Shown here in pieces: positions 50,036 to 57,182 of a DNA stretch of 64,000 nucleotides (its first letter is position 1; each line of letters begins with the position of its first letter). The position numbers and the translations under genes are program-made. This DNA is from Sedimentibacter sp. MB35-C1 (lineage in GTDB: Bacteria; Bacillota; Clostridia; Tissierellales; Sedimentibacteraceae): positions 2,852,001-2,916,000 of the forward strand of contig NZ_CP133188.1 in NCBI RefSeq assembly GCF_030913635.1, written 5' to 3'. The notes under the pieces were generated by a model. The model was not told where the DNA came from. It saw only the letters and a list, made by a program, of their open reading frames with translations, and did no database searches.

Positions 50036-50533
50036 GTGGAAAACAGAAAACATAAATCTTCCAGTGTATCAATTGGTATGGGAGGATCTCTCATAGTAAT
50101 TATATTTGTCTCTTTATGCCTTACAATTTTTTCCGTATTATCATTTACAACTGCTTATTCTGATTTAAAATTGTCAAAAAAAACAGCTGAAATGAACTTT
50201 GATTACTATAAGGTTCACGGAAATGCTGAGGAAAAGCTGGCTGAAATATATGATACGCTTATTTCAGATAAAGACATAGAGAATATATCTGATGCTGTAC
50301 TTTTACTTGATCAAGTTAATAACATCTCAATAGTTGATCAAACTAATGATTCAGCGAGAATTTATTATGAATCAATTGGTGAAAAAAATCAAAAAATCTG
50401 TGTAACATTAGTCATTAGCTTCGATGAAAGCACTCAGCAGCCAAATTATTATATTGAAAAATGGAAATTATCATCAATTGAGCTGCCGGCTTACGAAGAA
50501 GAAAACTACAACCTATGGGAAGGATTTGAATAA
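50036..50533 (+). CDS. PilX-like membrane protein (third locus)
   Basis: A 165-residue protein that starts at GTG 50036, six bases behind GGAGG. The segment GMGGSLIVIIFVSLCLTIFS, followed by TAYSDLKLSKKTAEMNFDYY and KVHGNAEEKLAEIYDTL, has the layout of PilX-like minor pilins (a helix without Glu5, then a Tyr-rich amphipathic helix). It probably interacts with the upstream prepilin-like protein. Confidence 0.6.
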   Translation: MENRKHKSSSVSIGMGGSLIVIIFVSLCLTIFSVLSFTTAYSDLKLSKKTAEMNFDYYKVHGNAEEKLAEIYDTLISDKDIENISDAVLLLDQVNNISIVDQTNDSARIYYESIGEKNQKICVTLVISFDESTQQPNYYIEKWKLSSIELPAYEEENYNLWEGFE

Positions 50534-50535
50534 AC

Positions 50536-51597
50536 ATGAAGAAAATTATAGATATTTTTAAATATGCTATTGAAAAAAAAGCTTCGGATATTTTTATTAT
50601 AGCAGGAATACCTCTTTCTTATAAAATAATGGGAGAAATTGTTTCGGCTGATGATATTCCTCTGACTGCAGAAGATACTTATGTAATTATTTATGAAGTC
50701 TTTAAAATAGCAAAAAAAGATAACATTGATGAATTATATAATATCGGAGATGCTGATTTTTCATTTTCTGTACCAAAGCTCGGAAGATTCAGAGTAAGTG
50801 CATACATGCAGAGAAATTCATATGCAGCTGTTATACGGTCTGTTTTTTTTGATCTTCCTGATCCAAAAAAATTAGGTATACCTGATGATGTAATGAACTT
50901 ATACACAAAGACCAAAGGACTGATTTTAATAACAGGGCCGGCAGGCAGCGGTAAATCTACTACTCTTGCATGCATAATCGACAAAATAAACAGTGAACGC
51001 AACTGCCACATAATGACATTTGAAGATCCAATTGAATTTATACATAAGCACAAAAAATCTATAGTAAGTCAAAGGGAAATAACTACAGACTCTAAAGACT
51101 ATGTATCCGCCCTTCGCTCTGCACTTCGGCAAGCCCCTGATGTAATGCTTATCGGTGAAATGCGAGATCTGCAGACTATAGAAATTGCTCTTACAGCAGC
51201 TGAAACAGGGCACCTTGTTCTTTCAACCCTTCACACAACAGGAGCCGCAAATACTATGGATAGAATAATAGACGTATTCCCTTCTAACCAACAGCAGCAA
51301 ATACGAATACAACTGTCAATGCAGCTAAGAGCTGTAATATCCCAGCACTTGATTCCTTCTCCTGTTTTAGGCAGAGCTGCTGCATTTGAAGTTATGGTAG
51401 TTAATAATGCTGTTTCAAATTTAATTAGAGACTCTAAAGTGCATCAACTAAACAGTGTCATTTATTCTTTGGACGGAAAAGGAATGAAATCTATGGATAC
51501 AAGTATTTTAGAGTTATATAGAAGCGGAATGATAACAAAGGAGAATGCCTTGCTCTATGCCATGGATCCAGATGCAATGGCAAGAAAATTAATATAA
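50536..51597 (+). CDS. PilT-like ATPase (third locus)
   Basis: A 353-residue PilT-family ATPase. Walker A is GPAGSGKST at 134-142, Walker B and the Asp box are in QAPDVMLIGEMRDLQTIEIA, and the His box is HLVLSTLHTTGAANTMDRII. The retraction motif AIRNLIREKK of true PilT is changed to AVSNLIRDSK. The usual Gln-Asp-Pro-Asp before Walker B is Gln-Ala-Pro-Asp. It is the only motor ATPase in this locus. It may power retraction, or may act as an assembly motor in a reduced system; the sequence does not decide this. Confidence 0.87.
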   Translation: MKKIIDIFKYAIEKKASDIFIIAGIPLSYKIMGEIVSADDIPLTAEDTYVIIYEVFKIAKKDNIDELYNIGDADFSFSVPKLGRFRVSAYMQRNSYAAVIRSVFFDLPDPKKLGIPDDVMNLYTKTKGLILITGPAGSGKSTTLACIIDKINSERNCHIMTFEDPIEFIHKHKKSIVSQREITTDSKDYVSALRSALRQAPDVMLIGEMRDLQTIEIALTAAETGHLVLSTLHTTGAANTMDRIIDVFPSNQQQQIRIQLSMQLRAVISQHLIPSPVLGRAAAFEVMVVNNAVSNLIRDSKVHQLNSVIYSLDGKGMKSMDTSILELYRSGMITKENALLYAMDPDAMARKLI

Positions 51598-51604
51598 AAA
51601 TTCA

Positions 51605-51624
51605 GGGAGGGCTTACGCCCTCCC
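51605..51624. terminator. Terminator between converging genes
   Basis: GGGAGGGC, loop TTAC, GCCCTCCC: an 8-bp GC-rich stem. A T-rich run follows on the minus strand only, so it chiefly ends the transglutaminase-like gene. Confidence 0.6.
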
Positions 51625-51630
51625 ATGCAT

Positions 51631-52500
51631 TTAATATTCATATTTTTTTGTGTAATATTTTGAATCTATTAGTTTGTTCGTCTGTTCTATAACCCTAGGA
51701 CTATTGGATTGTTTCGCTGTCGAAGCAATTGTCGAATCCATAAGCTTCCAATGTTCTCCGTCAAAATACATCTCATTTAAGGTTATCCACCCTGTTTCTT
51801 CTGTATAAACTTCATTCCAAGCGTGGTATGCGCTTAAATTTGACGAATACCCAGTTACAAGCTTTGTAGGAATTGATTGTGATCGAAGCATGGCTGCCAT
51901 TACAGACGAATAATCAAAGCATATACCCTTATTACTTTTAAGTATCTCATCCGGAACAGGAAGATACCCGCTCTTTACTGTCTTTGCCTTATCGTTGTCG
52001 TATACAATGTTTGAAATTACATAATCATATATAACATCTACTTTTTCTATATCTGTTGCTTTCCCTTCAGTAAGCTCCTCTGCTTTTTTTGCAGTGTCAG
52101 ATTCGTCTGAATAATTCACCATTTGATTTGATACTAAATATGGAGCATTTGGATCAGTTAACTTAACATCAATACTTATGGTCTGTTTCGTAGCATATTT
52201 GTTTGAACTAATGTTTTCAAACACTTTGATCTTATACTTTCCGTCTCCCATCTGAAGTGGAAATGTATCATATTCTCCTTTATTGTTTAAGTCATATGTA
52301 TATTGCTCAGATTCTTTTTCAATTATTACCTTAAGCTTTTTTGTAGTTTCATCTAAATATCTTACTTTTATATAGCCATCAGCAGAATCCGATACATCAA
52401 TTTCCGATTTTGATCCTTTGTACAAATCTTCACCATATGCAGCAGATGAAAAAGCAATTATCATAATCAATGAAATAATCAATATTCTTAATATTTTCAT
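51631..52500 (-). CDS. Secreted transglutaminase-like cysteine protease/transferase
   Basis: A 289-residue exported protein. A signal peptide (MKILRILIISLIMIIAFSSA) ends near Tyr22-Gly23. An N-terminal beta domain (about 30-120) precedes the transglutaminase-like core. The catalytic triad is clear: Cys194 in NKGICFDYSSVMAAML, His226 in AYHAWNEVYTEE and Asp255 in WKLMDSTIAS. Such proteins may act as proteases, amidases or cross-linking enzymes at the cell surface. Its leader carries a class I c-di-GMP riboswitch, so expression depends on that second messenger. It is a single-gene unit. Confidence 0.9.
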   Translation of the reverse strand: MKILRILIISLIMIIAFSSAAYGEDLYKGSKSEIDVSDSADGYIKVRYLDETTKKLKVIIEKESEQYTYDLNNKGEYDTFPLQMGDGKYKIKVFENISSNKYATKQTISIDVKLTDPNAPYLVSNQMVNYSDESDTAKKAEELTEGKATDIEKVDVIYDYVISNIVYDNDKAKTVKSGYLPVPDEILKSNKGICFDYSSVMAAMLRSQSIPTKLVTGYSSNLSAYHAWNEVYTEETGWITLNEMYFDGEHWKLMDSTIASTAKQSNSPRVIEQTNKLIDSKYYTKKYEY

Positions 52501-52551
52501 AGCTCGTCAACTCCTGTATGTAGGCCTTTTCATATTCAATGGCATAGAAAA

Positions 52552-52575
52552 AGCTTTGCTGGAGACAGCAAAGCT
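52552..52575 (-). terminator. Riboswitch-controlled terminator
   Basis: On the minus strand AGCTTTGCTG, loop TCTC, CAGCAAAGCT, then TTTTTC. The first arm (extended to TAGCTTTGC) can also pair with GCAAAGCTA in the aptamer core at 52641-52649, which would give an alternative antiterminator. Confidence 0.85.
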
Positions 52576-52599
52576 AACAATCATAAATGTACCAACGTA

Positions 52600-52676
52600 C
52601 AGCAACTGGCTGTCATACCATTTTCATGGGTTAGACCCTATAGCTTTGCGCCATTTCCTTTAGAAAATTTTGCCTA
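52600..52676 (-). ncRNA. Cyclic-di-GMP-I (GEMM-I) riboswitch aptamer
   Basis: Read on the minus strand the sequence has, in order, GGCAAA, a hairpin ATTTTC-TAAA-GGAAAT, the core GGCGCAAAGC, the segment TATAGGGTCTAA, a hairpin CCAT-GAAA-ATGG, and ACAGCCAGTTGC. These are the conserved blocks of the GEMM-I class in the correct order. The core has GGCGCAAAGC where GACGCAAAGC is most common. A tight terminator lies downstream and a TTGACA/TACTAT promoter upstream. Confidence 0.88.
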
Positions 52677-52689
52677 TTTAATTAAGTTA

Positions 52690-52718
52690 ATAGTATCATA
52701 CCCTCATATGTTTGTCAA
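52690..52718 (-). promoter_or_regulatory. Promoter of the riboswitch and transglutaminase-like gene
   Basis: On the minus strand TTGACA (52718-52713), 17 bases, TACTAT (52695-52690). The start of transcription would fall about 8-10 nt before the aptamer. Confidence 0.75.
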
Positions 52719-52749
52719 CAAAATAGTTGAATATATGACGTTATATTTA

Positions 52750-53256
52750 CTATTCTCTTTTTATGCTATAAAACGCAGCCTCTGTTCCATTATAATAGCC
52801 GTACTTCTTAAGTTGCATGCCCATATTTATCAGTGATTTTATGGCTCCTACATTATTTATATCCGTTACCGCCGTAATTTCATCAATTCCCAATTCATAT
52901 AATCCATAATCAACAATTGCTCTGCTTAATTCAGATGCATATCCCTTATTCCAGTATTCTGGTAGAATTTTTGTTCCCAGTTCGACTCCTTTTATTTTAT
53001 TTGAATATATTAAACGTGTTATACCAATTATTTCACCTGTTTCTTTTATTGCTACCGCCCAGCTGTTCAATTTGTTTTTTTTATATTCATTTATATATTT
53101 CTTTATCTGCCTTCGGCATTCTTTTTCATTACTTAATTTAACCCACGGTAAAAATTCAATAATTTTCTTATCACTTTCTATTTTATAAAGGCTTGGAACA
53201 TCTGCTTCCTCAAATTCTTTTATAATTAACCTGTCAGTTTCCACAACAATATTCAT
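52750..53256 (-). CDS. GNAT family N-acetyltransferase (RimJ/RimL type)
   Basis: A 168-residue acetyltransferase. It opens MNIVVETDRLIIKEFEEADV as RimJ/RimL-like proteins do. The acetyl-CoA site is in GVELGTKILPEYWNKGYASE (Q/RxxGxA/G pattern) and the C-terminal part has DINNVGAIKSLINMGMQLKK. It may modify a ribosomal protein N-terminus or a small molecule. It is a single-gene unit. Confidence 0.88.
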   Translation of the reverse strand: MNIVVETDRLIIKEFEEADVPSLYKIESDKKIIEFLPWVKLSNEKECRRQIKKYINEYKKNKLNSWAVAIKETGEIIGITRLIYSNKIKGVELGTKILPEYWNKGYASELSRAIVDYGLYELGIDEITAVTDINNVGAIKSLINMGMQLKKYGYYNGTEAAFYSIKRE

Positions 53257-53400
53257 TTCTTACCTCACTCCATAATTTATTTCTTGTAATATATTATGTT
53301 AACAGGAGTTGATTGTGTTATTCTTTTGAATGGCTGTTTTTTATGACTTAATATTCAAATAATTTTGTGAGGTTTTTGTACGATTTAGAGTAAAAAAATA

Positions 53401-53423
53401 AACCTACCATAATTTGATAGGTT
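53401..53423 (-). terminator. Terminator after tRNA-Leu
   Basis: On the minus strand AACCTATC... pairs with ...GGTAGGTT, then TATTTTTTT. It lies 10 bp after tRNA-Leu. Confidence 0.75.
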
Positions 53424-53433
53424 CATCTGTTAG

Positions 53434-53513
53434 TGCGGATGAAGGGACTCGAACCCCCACGGTATCCCGCTAGATCCTAAGTCTAGTGCGTCTGCCAATT
53501 CCGCCACATCCGC
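53434..53513 (-). tRNA. tRNA-Leu (TAG)
   Basis: A class II tRNA with acceptor GCGGATG/CATCCGC, anticodon loop CTTAGGA and a short variable stem CGG-GATA-CCG. CCA is not encoded. It is a single tRNA, separate from the rRNA cluster, and it lies 35 bp after the dprA-like gene. Confidence 0.96.
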
Positions 53514-53547
53514 GAAGTCGCTTTCGTCAGCAACAAAATTGATTATA

Positions 53548-54441
53548 CTACTGCGCTGCTACTTTGTCAAGATTTTTTTTACACGATTTTTTTTTAAAAT
53601 TTACAAGTTTTTCAAAGCTATCTATTATCTCAATATTATTGCTGAATATTGATGTTTGTTTTGCAAATGAAAAGCTCGTTGTATACGCAACAGGCTTGTT
53701 ATAAGCGTTCGCAAATTTAACAGTATGCGAAGTTCCTCCTCTCTGTCCTCCTTCTATCACAATTATTCCGTCAGAGAGAGCAGCAACAATCCTATTTCTA
53801 TCTATAAAGGCATGTTTTTCTGTCTTTGCGTTTGGAGGCAGCTCTGATACTATTGCGCCGCCGTTTATAATTATCATATTATACAAAACTTTGTTATTCT
53901 TAATTACATGAAGATGCCCTGAAGGTATAACTGCTATTGTTTTTCCTCTGGCTTGTAGACATCCATTATGAGCAGACTCGTCACAACCTGATGCAAAACC
54001 ACTTACTATGCAGCACTGCTCCTCTGTAAGTCTCTCTGCAAAGATTGAACTGACTTCGTATCCCTCCTGTGAAGGATTCCTTGATCCTACTATAGCGATG
54101 ATGTTTTCCTGATTAAGTAAATTCTGATCACCATCTACATAAAGAATTAATGGTTTATCTTCTATAGTCTTAAGCCTCTTCGGATATCTTTCATCATATA
54201 TGCCTATAATTTTAATCTTATTTTTTTTACAGCATTCAAAAATTTCCAATGCATCTCTTTCTATTTTTTCCAGGTCAATTTTAAGCCTCTTAACTCCCAT
54301 ATCCTTCAACAGCTTTACTATATCGTGAAAGTTATTTAACTTTATTTTCTTGTTTTCAATGTATCTTAAAATTTTAGTTATTGTTTTTCTTCCTAAACCA
54401 TTAACCAGCTGTAATCTGATTATATCTTCGTTGCTTACCAT
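53548..54441 (-). CDS. dprA: DprA/Smf-like DNA-processing protein
   Basis: A 297-residue protein of the DprA family, which loads RecA on incoming single-stranded DNA. An N-terminal helix-hairpin-helix-like part (LQLVNGLGRKTITKILRYIE) is followed by the Rossmann-like domain: IAIVGSRNPSQEGYEVSSIF, IVSGFASGCDESAHNGCLQA and FIDRNRIVAALSDGIIVIEG. The standard Gly-Ser-Arg and SGxAxGID motifs are present, with Cys-Asp in place of Ile-Asp. It lacks the C-terminal winged helix and is somewhat shorter than most DprA proteins. It stands alone rather than with topA, and T4P in the window could support DNA uptake, but com genes are not seen. Confidence 0.82.
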   Translation of the reverse strand: MVSNEDIIRLQLVNGLGRKTITKILRYIENKKIKLNNFHDIVKLLKDMGVKRLKIDLEKIERDALEIFECCKKNKIKIIGIYDERYPKRLKTIEDKPLILYVDGDQNLLNQENIIAIVGSRNPSQEGYEVSSIFAERLTEEQCCIVSGFASGCDESAHNGCLQARGKTIAVIPSGHLHVIKNNKVLYNMIIINGGAIVSELPPNAKTEKHAFIDRNRIVAALSDGIIVIEGGQRGGTSHTVKFANAYNKPVAYTTSFSFAKQTSIFSNNIEIIDSFEKLVNFKKKSCKKNLDKVAAQ

Positions 54442-54532
54442 CTCATTCCCCTTATTTCAATAATGTAAGGTCTATCCCTAATCCCTAGCATAGTCATGTT
54501 TCTACATTTTATCACATATTACTTCAAAAAAA

Positions 54533-54557
54533 AACTCTTCTTTTTAAAAGAAGAGTT
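54533..54557 (-). terminator. Terminator of the carboxyltransferase operon
   Basis: On the minus strand AACTCTTC, a U/A loop, GAAGAGTT, then TTTTTTT. It lies 17 bp after the biotin carrier gene, so no further subunit gene follows in the operon. Confidence 0.85.
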
Positions 54558-54573
54558 AAGAAAATTTAATTAT

Positions 54574-54978
54574 TTATCCTATTGTTACCAGTGAATCTCC
54601 TGTGCTAACCGTTGCTGATTTAGAAATATAAATTTTATTTATTACTCCGTCCTTAGGAGATACTATCTCATTTTCCATTTTCATTGCCTCAAGTATAAAT
54701 AAAATATCTCCGGATTTAACGCTTTGGCCTTCTGACACTTTAACATCTAGTATAGTGCCCGGCATTGGAGCTGATATCGTTTCACCTTCTGTACTATCAG
54801 ATTGTACTTTTTTTACAGGTGCTACCTGCGGCGCAGGTTCAACCCTGCTGGCAGGTTCTTTCTCAACCTGTACAGGCTGCTGTACAGGTTGATATGTAAA
54901 TGCCCCTTGATTTGCACCAACCTCCTCAACTTCTACTGCATATGCTTTTCCGTTTACAGTTACATTAAATTTTTTCAT
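54574..54978 (-). CDS. Biotin carboxyl carrier subunit
   Basis: A 134-residue protein. Residues 1-60 include an N-terminal strand region and a Pro/Gln/Val/Ala-rich linker (YQPVQQPVQVEKEPASRVEP). The biotinyl domain at the end has the EAMKMEN motif, with the biotinylated Lys in the middle, and begins ISAPMPGTILDVKVSEGQSV. This is the gamma-type subunit of sodium-pumping acyl-CoA decarboxylases (glutaconyl-CoA or methylmalonyl-CoA). It lies 11 bp behind the small acidic-helical subunit. Confidence 0.93.
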   Translation of the reverse strand: MKKFNVTVNGKAYAVEVEEVGANQGAFTYQPVQQPVQVEKEPASRVEPAPQVAPVKKVQSDSTEGETISAPMPGTILDVKVSEGQSVKSGDILFILEAMKMENEIVSPKDGVINKIYISKSATVSTGDSLVTIG

Positions 54979-54989
54979 TTTATCCTCCG

Positions 54990-55262
54990 TTATCTCATTA
55001 ACTTAATTCTTCCGCTTAATGCCCATATAGAGTCAATTTCAGAAGTTCTCTTTATATTTTTTACAATAAAATCATCAGTGCTCTTACCTAACATACATGC
55101 AATGGCAGCAGTTATGGCAGCAACAACCTCTTCTTCTTCGTCCATTAATGATAATGCTGCAGCTATTGCTGCTGTTATTTCATCTTCTTCTGCAGCAGTA
55201 TGGTCATTAATTTCAAACTTTTCGTCATTTTTATTTTTAAATAATTTATTTAAAAAACTCAT
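54990..55262 (-). CDS. Small OadG/MmdD-like subunit lacking a transmembrane segment
   Basis: A 90-residue protein. It has an Ala-rich stretch with two similar blocks, EITAAIAAALSLMDEEEEVV and VVAAITAAIACMLGKSTDDF. The C-terminal end, IWALSGRIKLMR, fits the delta/epsilon subunits of sodium-pumping decarboxylases that bind the alpha subunit. The usual N-terminal transmembrane helix is missing; instead the start is charged (MSFLNKLFKNKNDEKFEIND). It would be a soluble assembly subunit that does not reach the membrane. Confidence 0.65.
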   Translation of the reverse strand: MSFLNKLFKNKNDEKFEINDHTAAEEDEITAAIAAALSLMDEEEEVVAAITAAIACMLGKSTDDFIVKNIKRTSEIDSIWALSGRIKLMR

Positions 55263-55275
55263 CTATTTTACCTCT

Positions 55276-56823
55276 CTACAGGGGAATATTGCCATGCTTC
55301 TTTTCTGGCTTTAAAACTCTTTTACCTGTTAACATGTCAAATGAACTTATTATTCTTTTCCTTGTCTGTGAGGGTTCAATGACTGCATCAACATATCCTC
55401 TTGCTGCAGCAATATAAGGATTTGCAACGGTATTTCTATATTCCTCTATTTTATTTCTGCGCGTTTCATCTTTATCTTCTGAAATTTCTATATCCTTTTT
55501 AAATATTATGTTTGCAGCACCTTCAGGTCCCATTACTGCTATCTCCGCTGTCGGCCACGCCAATACCATATCTGCACCTAATTCTTTATTGCACATTGCT
55601 ATATAAGAACCGCCGTATGCTTTCCTTGTAATTATGGTAACTTTGGGAACTGTTGCTTCTGAATATGCATACAGCATCTTTGCCCCGTGTCGGATAATCC
55701 CTCCGTACTCTTGGTGAGTGCCTGGTAAAAATCCAGGAACATCCATTAATGTAAGAAGAGGAATATTGAAAGCATCACAGGTTCTTATAAATCTTGCCGC
55801 CTTGTCAGATGCGTTAATATCAAGACATCCTGCCAATGCTTTTGGCTGGCTTGCAATTACTCCTATACTTCTTCCGTTTAATCTCATAAAACCCGTTACT
55901 ATGTTCAAAGCGTAGCAAGGTTGATATTCCATAAATTCTTTATCATCAGCAATAGAATAAATTACATCCTTCATATCATATGCTTTATTTGGATTTTCAG
56001 GTATTATATCATTCAAGGATTCATCTATTCTGTTTAAATCATCGTTAACTTCCTTAGCAGGTGCTGTTTCCAAATTATTTTGCGGTAAAAAGCTCAATAA
56101 CTTTCTTATATGTCTCATACATTCTTCCTCTGAATCATCAACAAAATGAGCAACACCGCTTATTGAATTGTGAGTCATTGCGCCTCCCAATTTTTCACCG
56201 GAAACAACTTCACCTGTAACAGTCTTTATTACATTCGGTCCGGTAATAAACATTTTACTTACATTTTGAACCATAAATATAAAGTCAGTCAATGCAGGAG
56301 AATAAACCGCCCCTCCAGCACACGGACCTAATATGACAGATATTTGAGGAATAACCCCAGAAGCAAGTGTATTGTTATAAAATATTTTTCCGTATCCTGA
56401 CAGAGCATCCACTCCTTCTTGAATTCTGGCTCCGCCGGAATCATTTATACCGATCAATGGAGCTCCTACTTTTATTGCCATTTCCTGAGCTTTTACTATT
56501 TTTGCTGCATGCATTTCTCCCAATGAGCCGCCTATGACAGTAAAATCCTGTGCATATATGTATACTAATCTACCGTCTATCGTTCCATAACCCGAAACGA
56601 CACCTTCACCCGGTGCAGATTTCTTTTCCATTCCAAAGTTTGCGCACCTATGCTCAACAAACGCATCTAGTTCCACAAAACTATTTTCATCAAGCAGCTT
56701 TATTATTCTTTCCCTAGCTGTAAGTTTTCCGTTTTTGTGCTGTTTATCCACAGCCATCTGACCGCCGCCAAGCATTATTTTTTTTGTTTTTTCTCTGAGT
56801 TCCGCTATTTTTTCGTTTGGCAA
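55276..56823 (-). CDS. Biotin-dependent acyl-CoA carboxyltransferase (MmdA/PccB type)
   Basis: A 515-residue carboxyltransferase with both crotonase-like halves. The first has GEGVVSGYGTIDGRLVYIYA and GAPLIGINDSGGARIQEGVD; the second has PLLTLMDVPGFLPGTHQEYG and YGGSYIAMCNKELGADMVLA. These are the motifs of MmdA, PccB and similar enzymes that move carboxylate between biotin and an acyl-CoA. I place the start at TTG 56823 (reads MPNEKIAELREKTKKIMLGG) because AGGAG lies seven bases upstream; a longer frame from 56862 has no such site. The length fits methylmalonyl-CoA decarboxylase alpha (about 510) better than glutaconyl-CoA decarboxylase alpha (about 580). Confidence 0.88.
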   Translation of the reverse strand: MPNEKIAELREKTKKIMLGGGQMAVDKQHKNGKLTARERIIKLLDENSFVELDAFVEHRCANFGMEKKSAPGEGVVSGYGTIDGRLVYIYAQDFTVIGGSLGEMHAAKIVKAQEMAIKVGAPLIGINDSGGARIQEGVDALSGYGKIFYNNTLASGVIPQISVILGPCAGGAVYSPALTDFIFMVQNVSKMFITGPNVIKTVTGEVVSGEKLGGAMTHNSISGVAHFVDDSEEECMRHIRKLLSFLPQNNLETAPAKEVNDDLNRIDESLNDIIPENPNKAYDMKDVIYSIADDKEFMEYQPCYALNIVTGFMRLNGRSIGVIASQPKALAGCLDINASDKAARFIRTCDAFNIPLLTLMDVPGFLPGTHQEYGGIIRHGAKMLYAYSEATVPKVTIITRKAYGGSYIAMCNKELGADMVLAWPTAEIAVMGPEGAANIIFKKDIEISEDKDETRRNKIEEYRNTVANPYIAAARGYVDAVIEPSQTRKRIISSFDMLTGKRVLKPEKKHGNIPL

Positions 56824-56909
56824 TTTTTTTCTCCTGCCTTTCTTTACATATATGGTTGCCAATATATAAAATAATAAATTTCAACGATAAAGTCAAACAT
56901 TAAATTTAT

Positions 56910-56928
56910 TACTTTGACTTTCAAAGTA
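56910..56928 (-). promoter_or_regulatory. Palindromic operator candidate at the carboxyltransferase promoter
   Basis: A perfect 8-bp inverted repeat, TACTTTGA and TCAAAGTA around three bases, overlaps the -10 box. A similar half site (GTTTGACTTT) lies about 15 bp downstream. The pattern resembles sites of MarR-type regulators such as FabT. Confidence 0.5.
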
Positions 56929-56953
56929 TATTATATTATAAAATTCTTGTCAA
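56925..56953 (-). promoter_or_regulatory. Promoter of the carboxyltransferase operon
   Basis: On the minus strand TTGACA (56953-56948), 17 bases, TATACT (56930-56925). It gives a leader of about 95 nt. Confidence 0.75.
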
Positions 56954-57065
56954 TATCTTTATACTCATAGAATGTTTATTTCTTTAATACTATATACAAT
57001 AAATCAATTTCCGTTGTACTGCATATATTGATAATACAAGGATTATAATAGAAAGGTGTGTTCCT

Positions 57066-57182
57066 GTGATTATTAAGAAAAATCAATATACCAAAACAAA
57101 ACCATCTAGGAATATAAATATGATTTTTAGAAAATATGGCACTCATAATAACCTTAAAAGAAAAGAACGGAAGGTGATATAA
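57066..57182 (+). CDS. Possible 38-residue basic peptide coupled to the next gene
   Basis: A GTG-started frame (reads MIIKKNQYTKTKPSRNINMI...) ends in the sequence TAATG, so its stop overlaps the next start by one base. AAAGGTG lies upstream. The peptide is rich in Lys and Arg and resembles nothing I know. It may be a leader peptide or a chance frame. Confidence 0.3.
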   Translation: MIIKKNQYTKTKPSRNINMIFRKYGTHNNLKRKERKVI

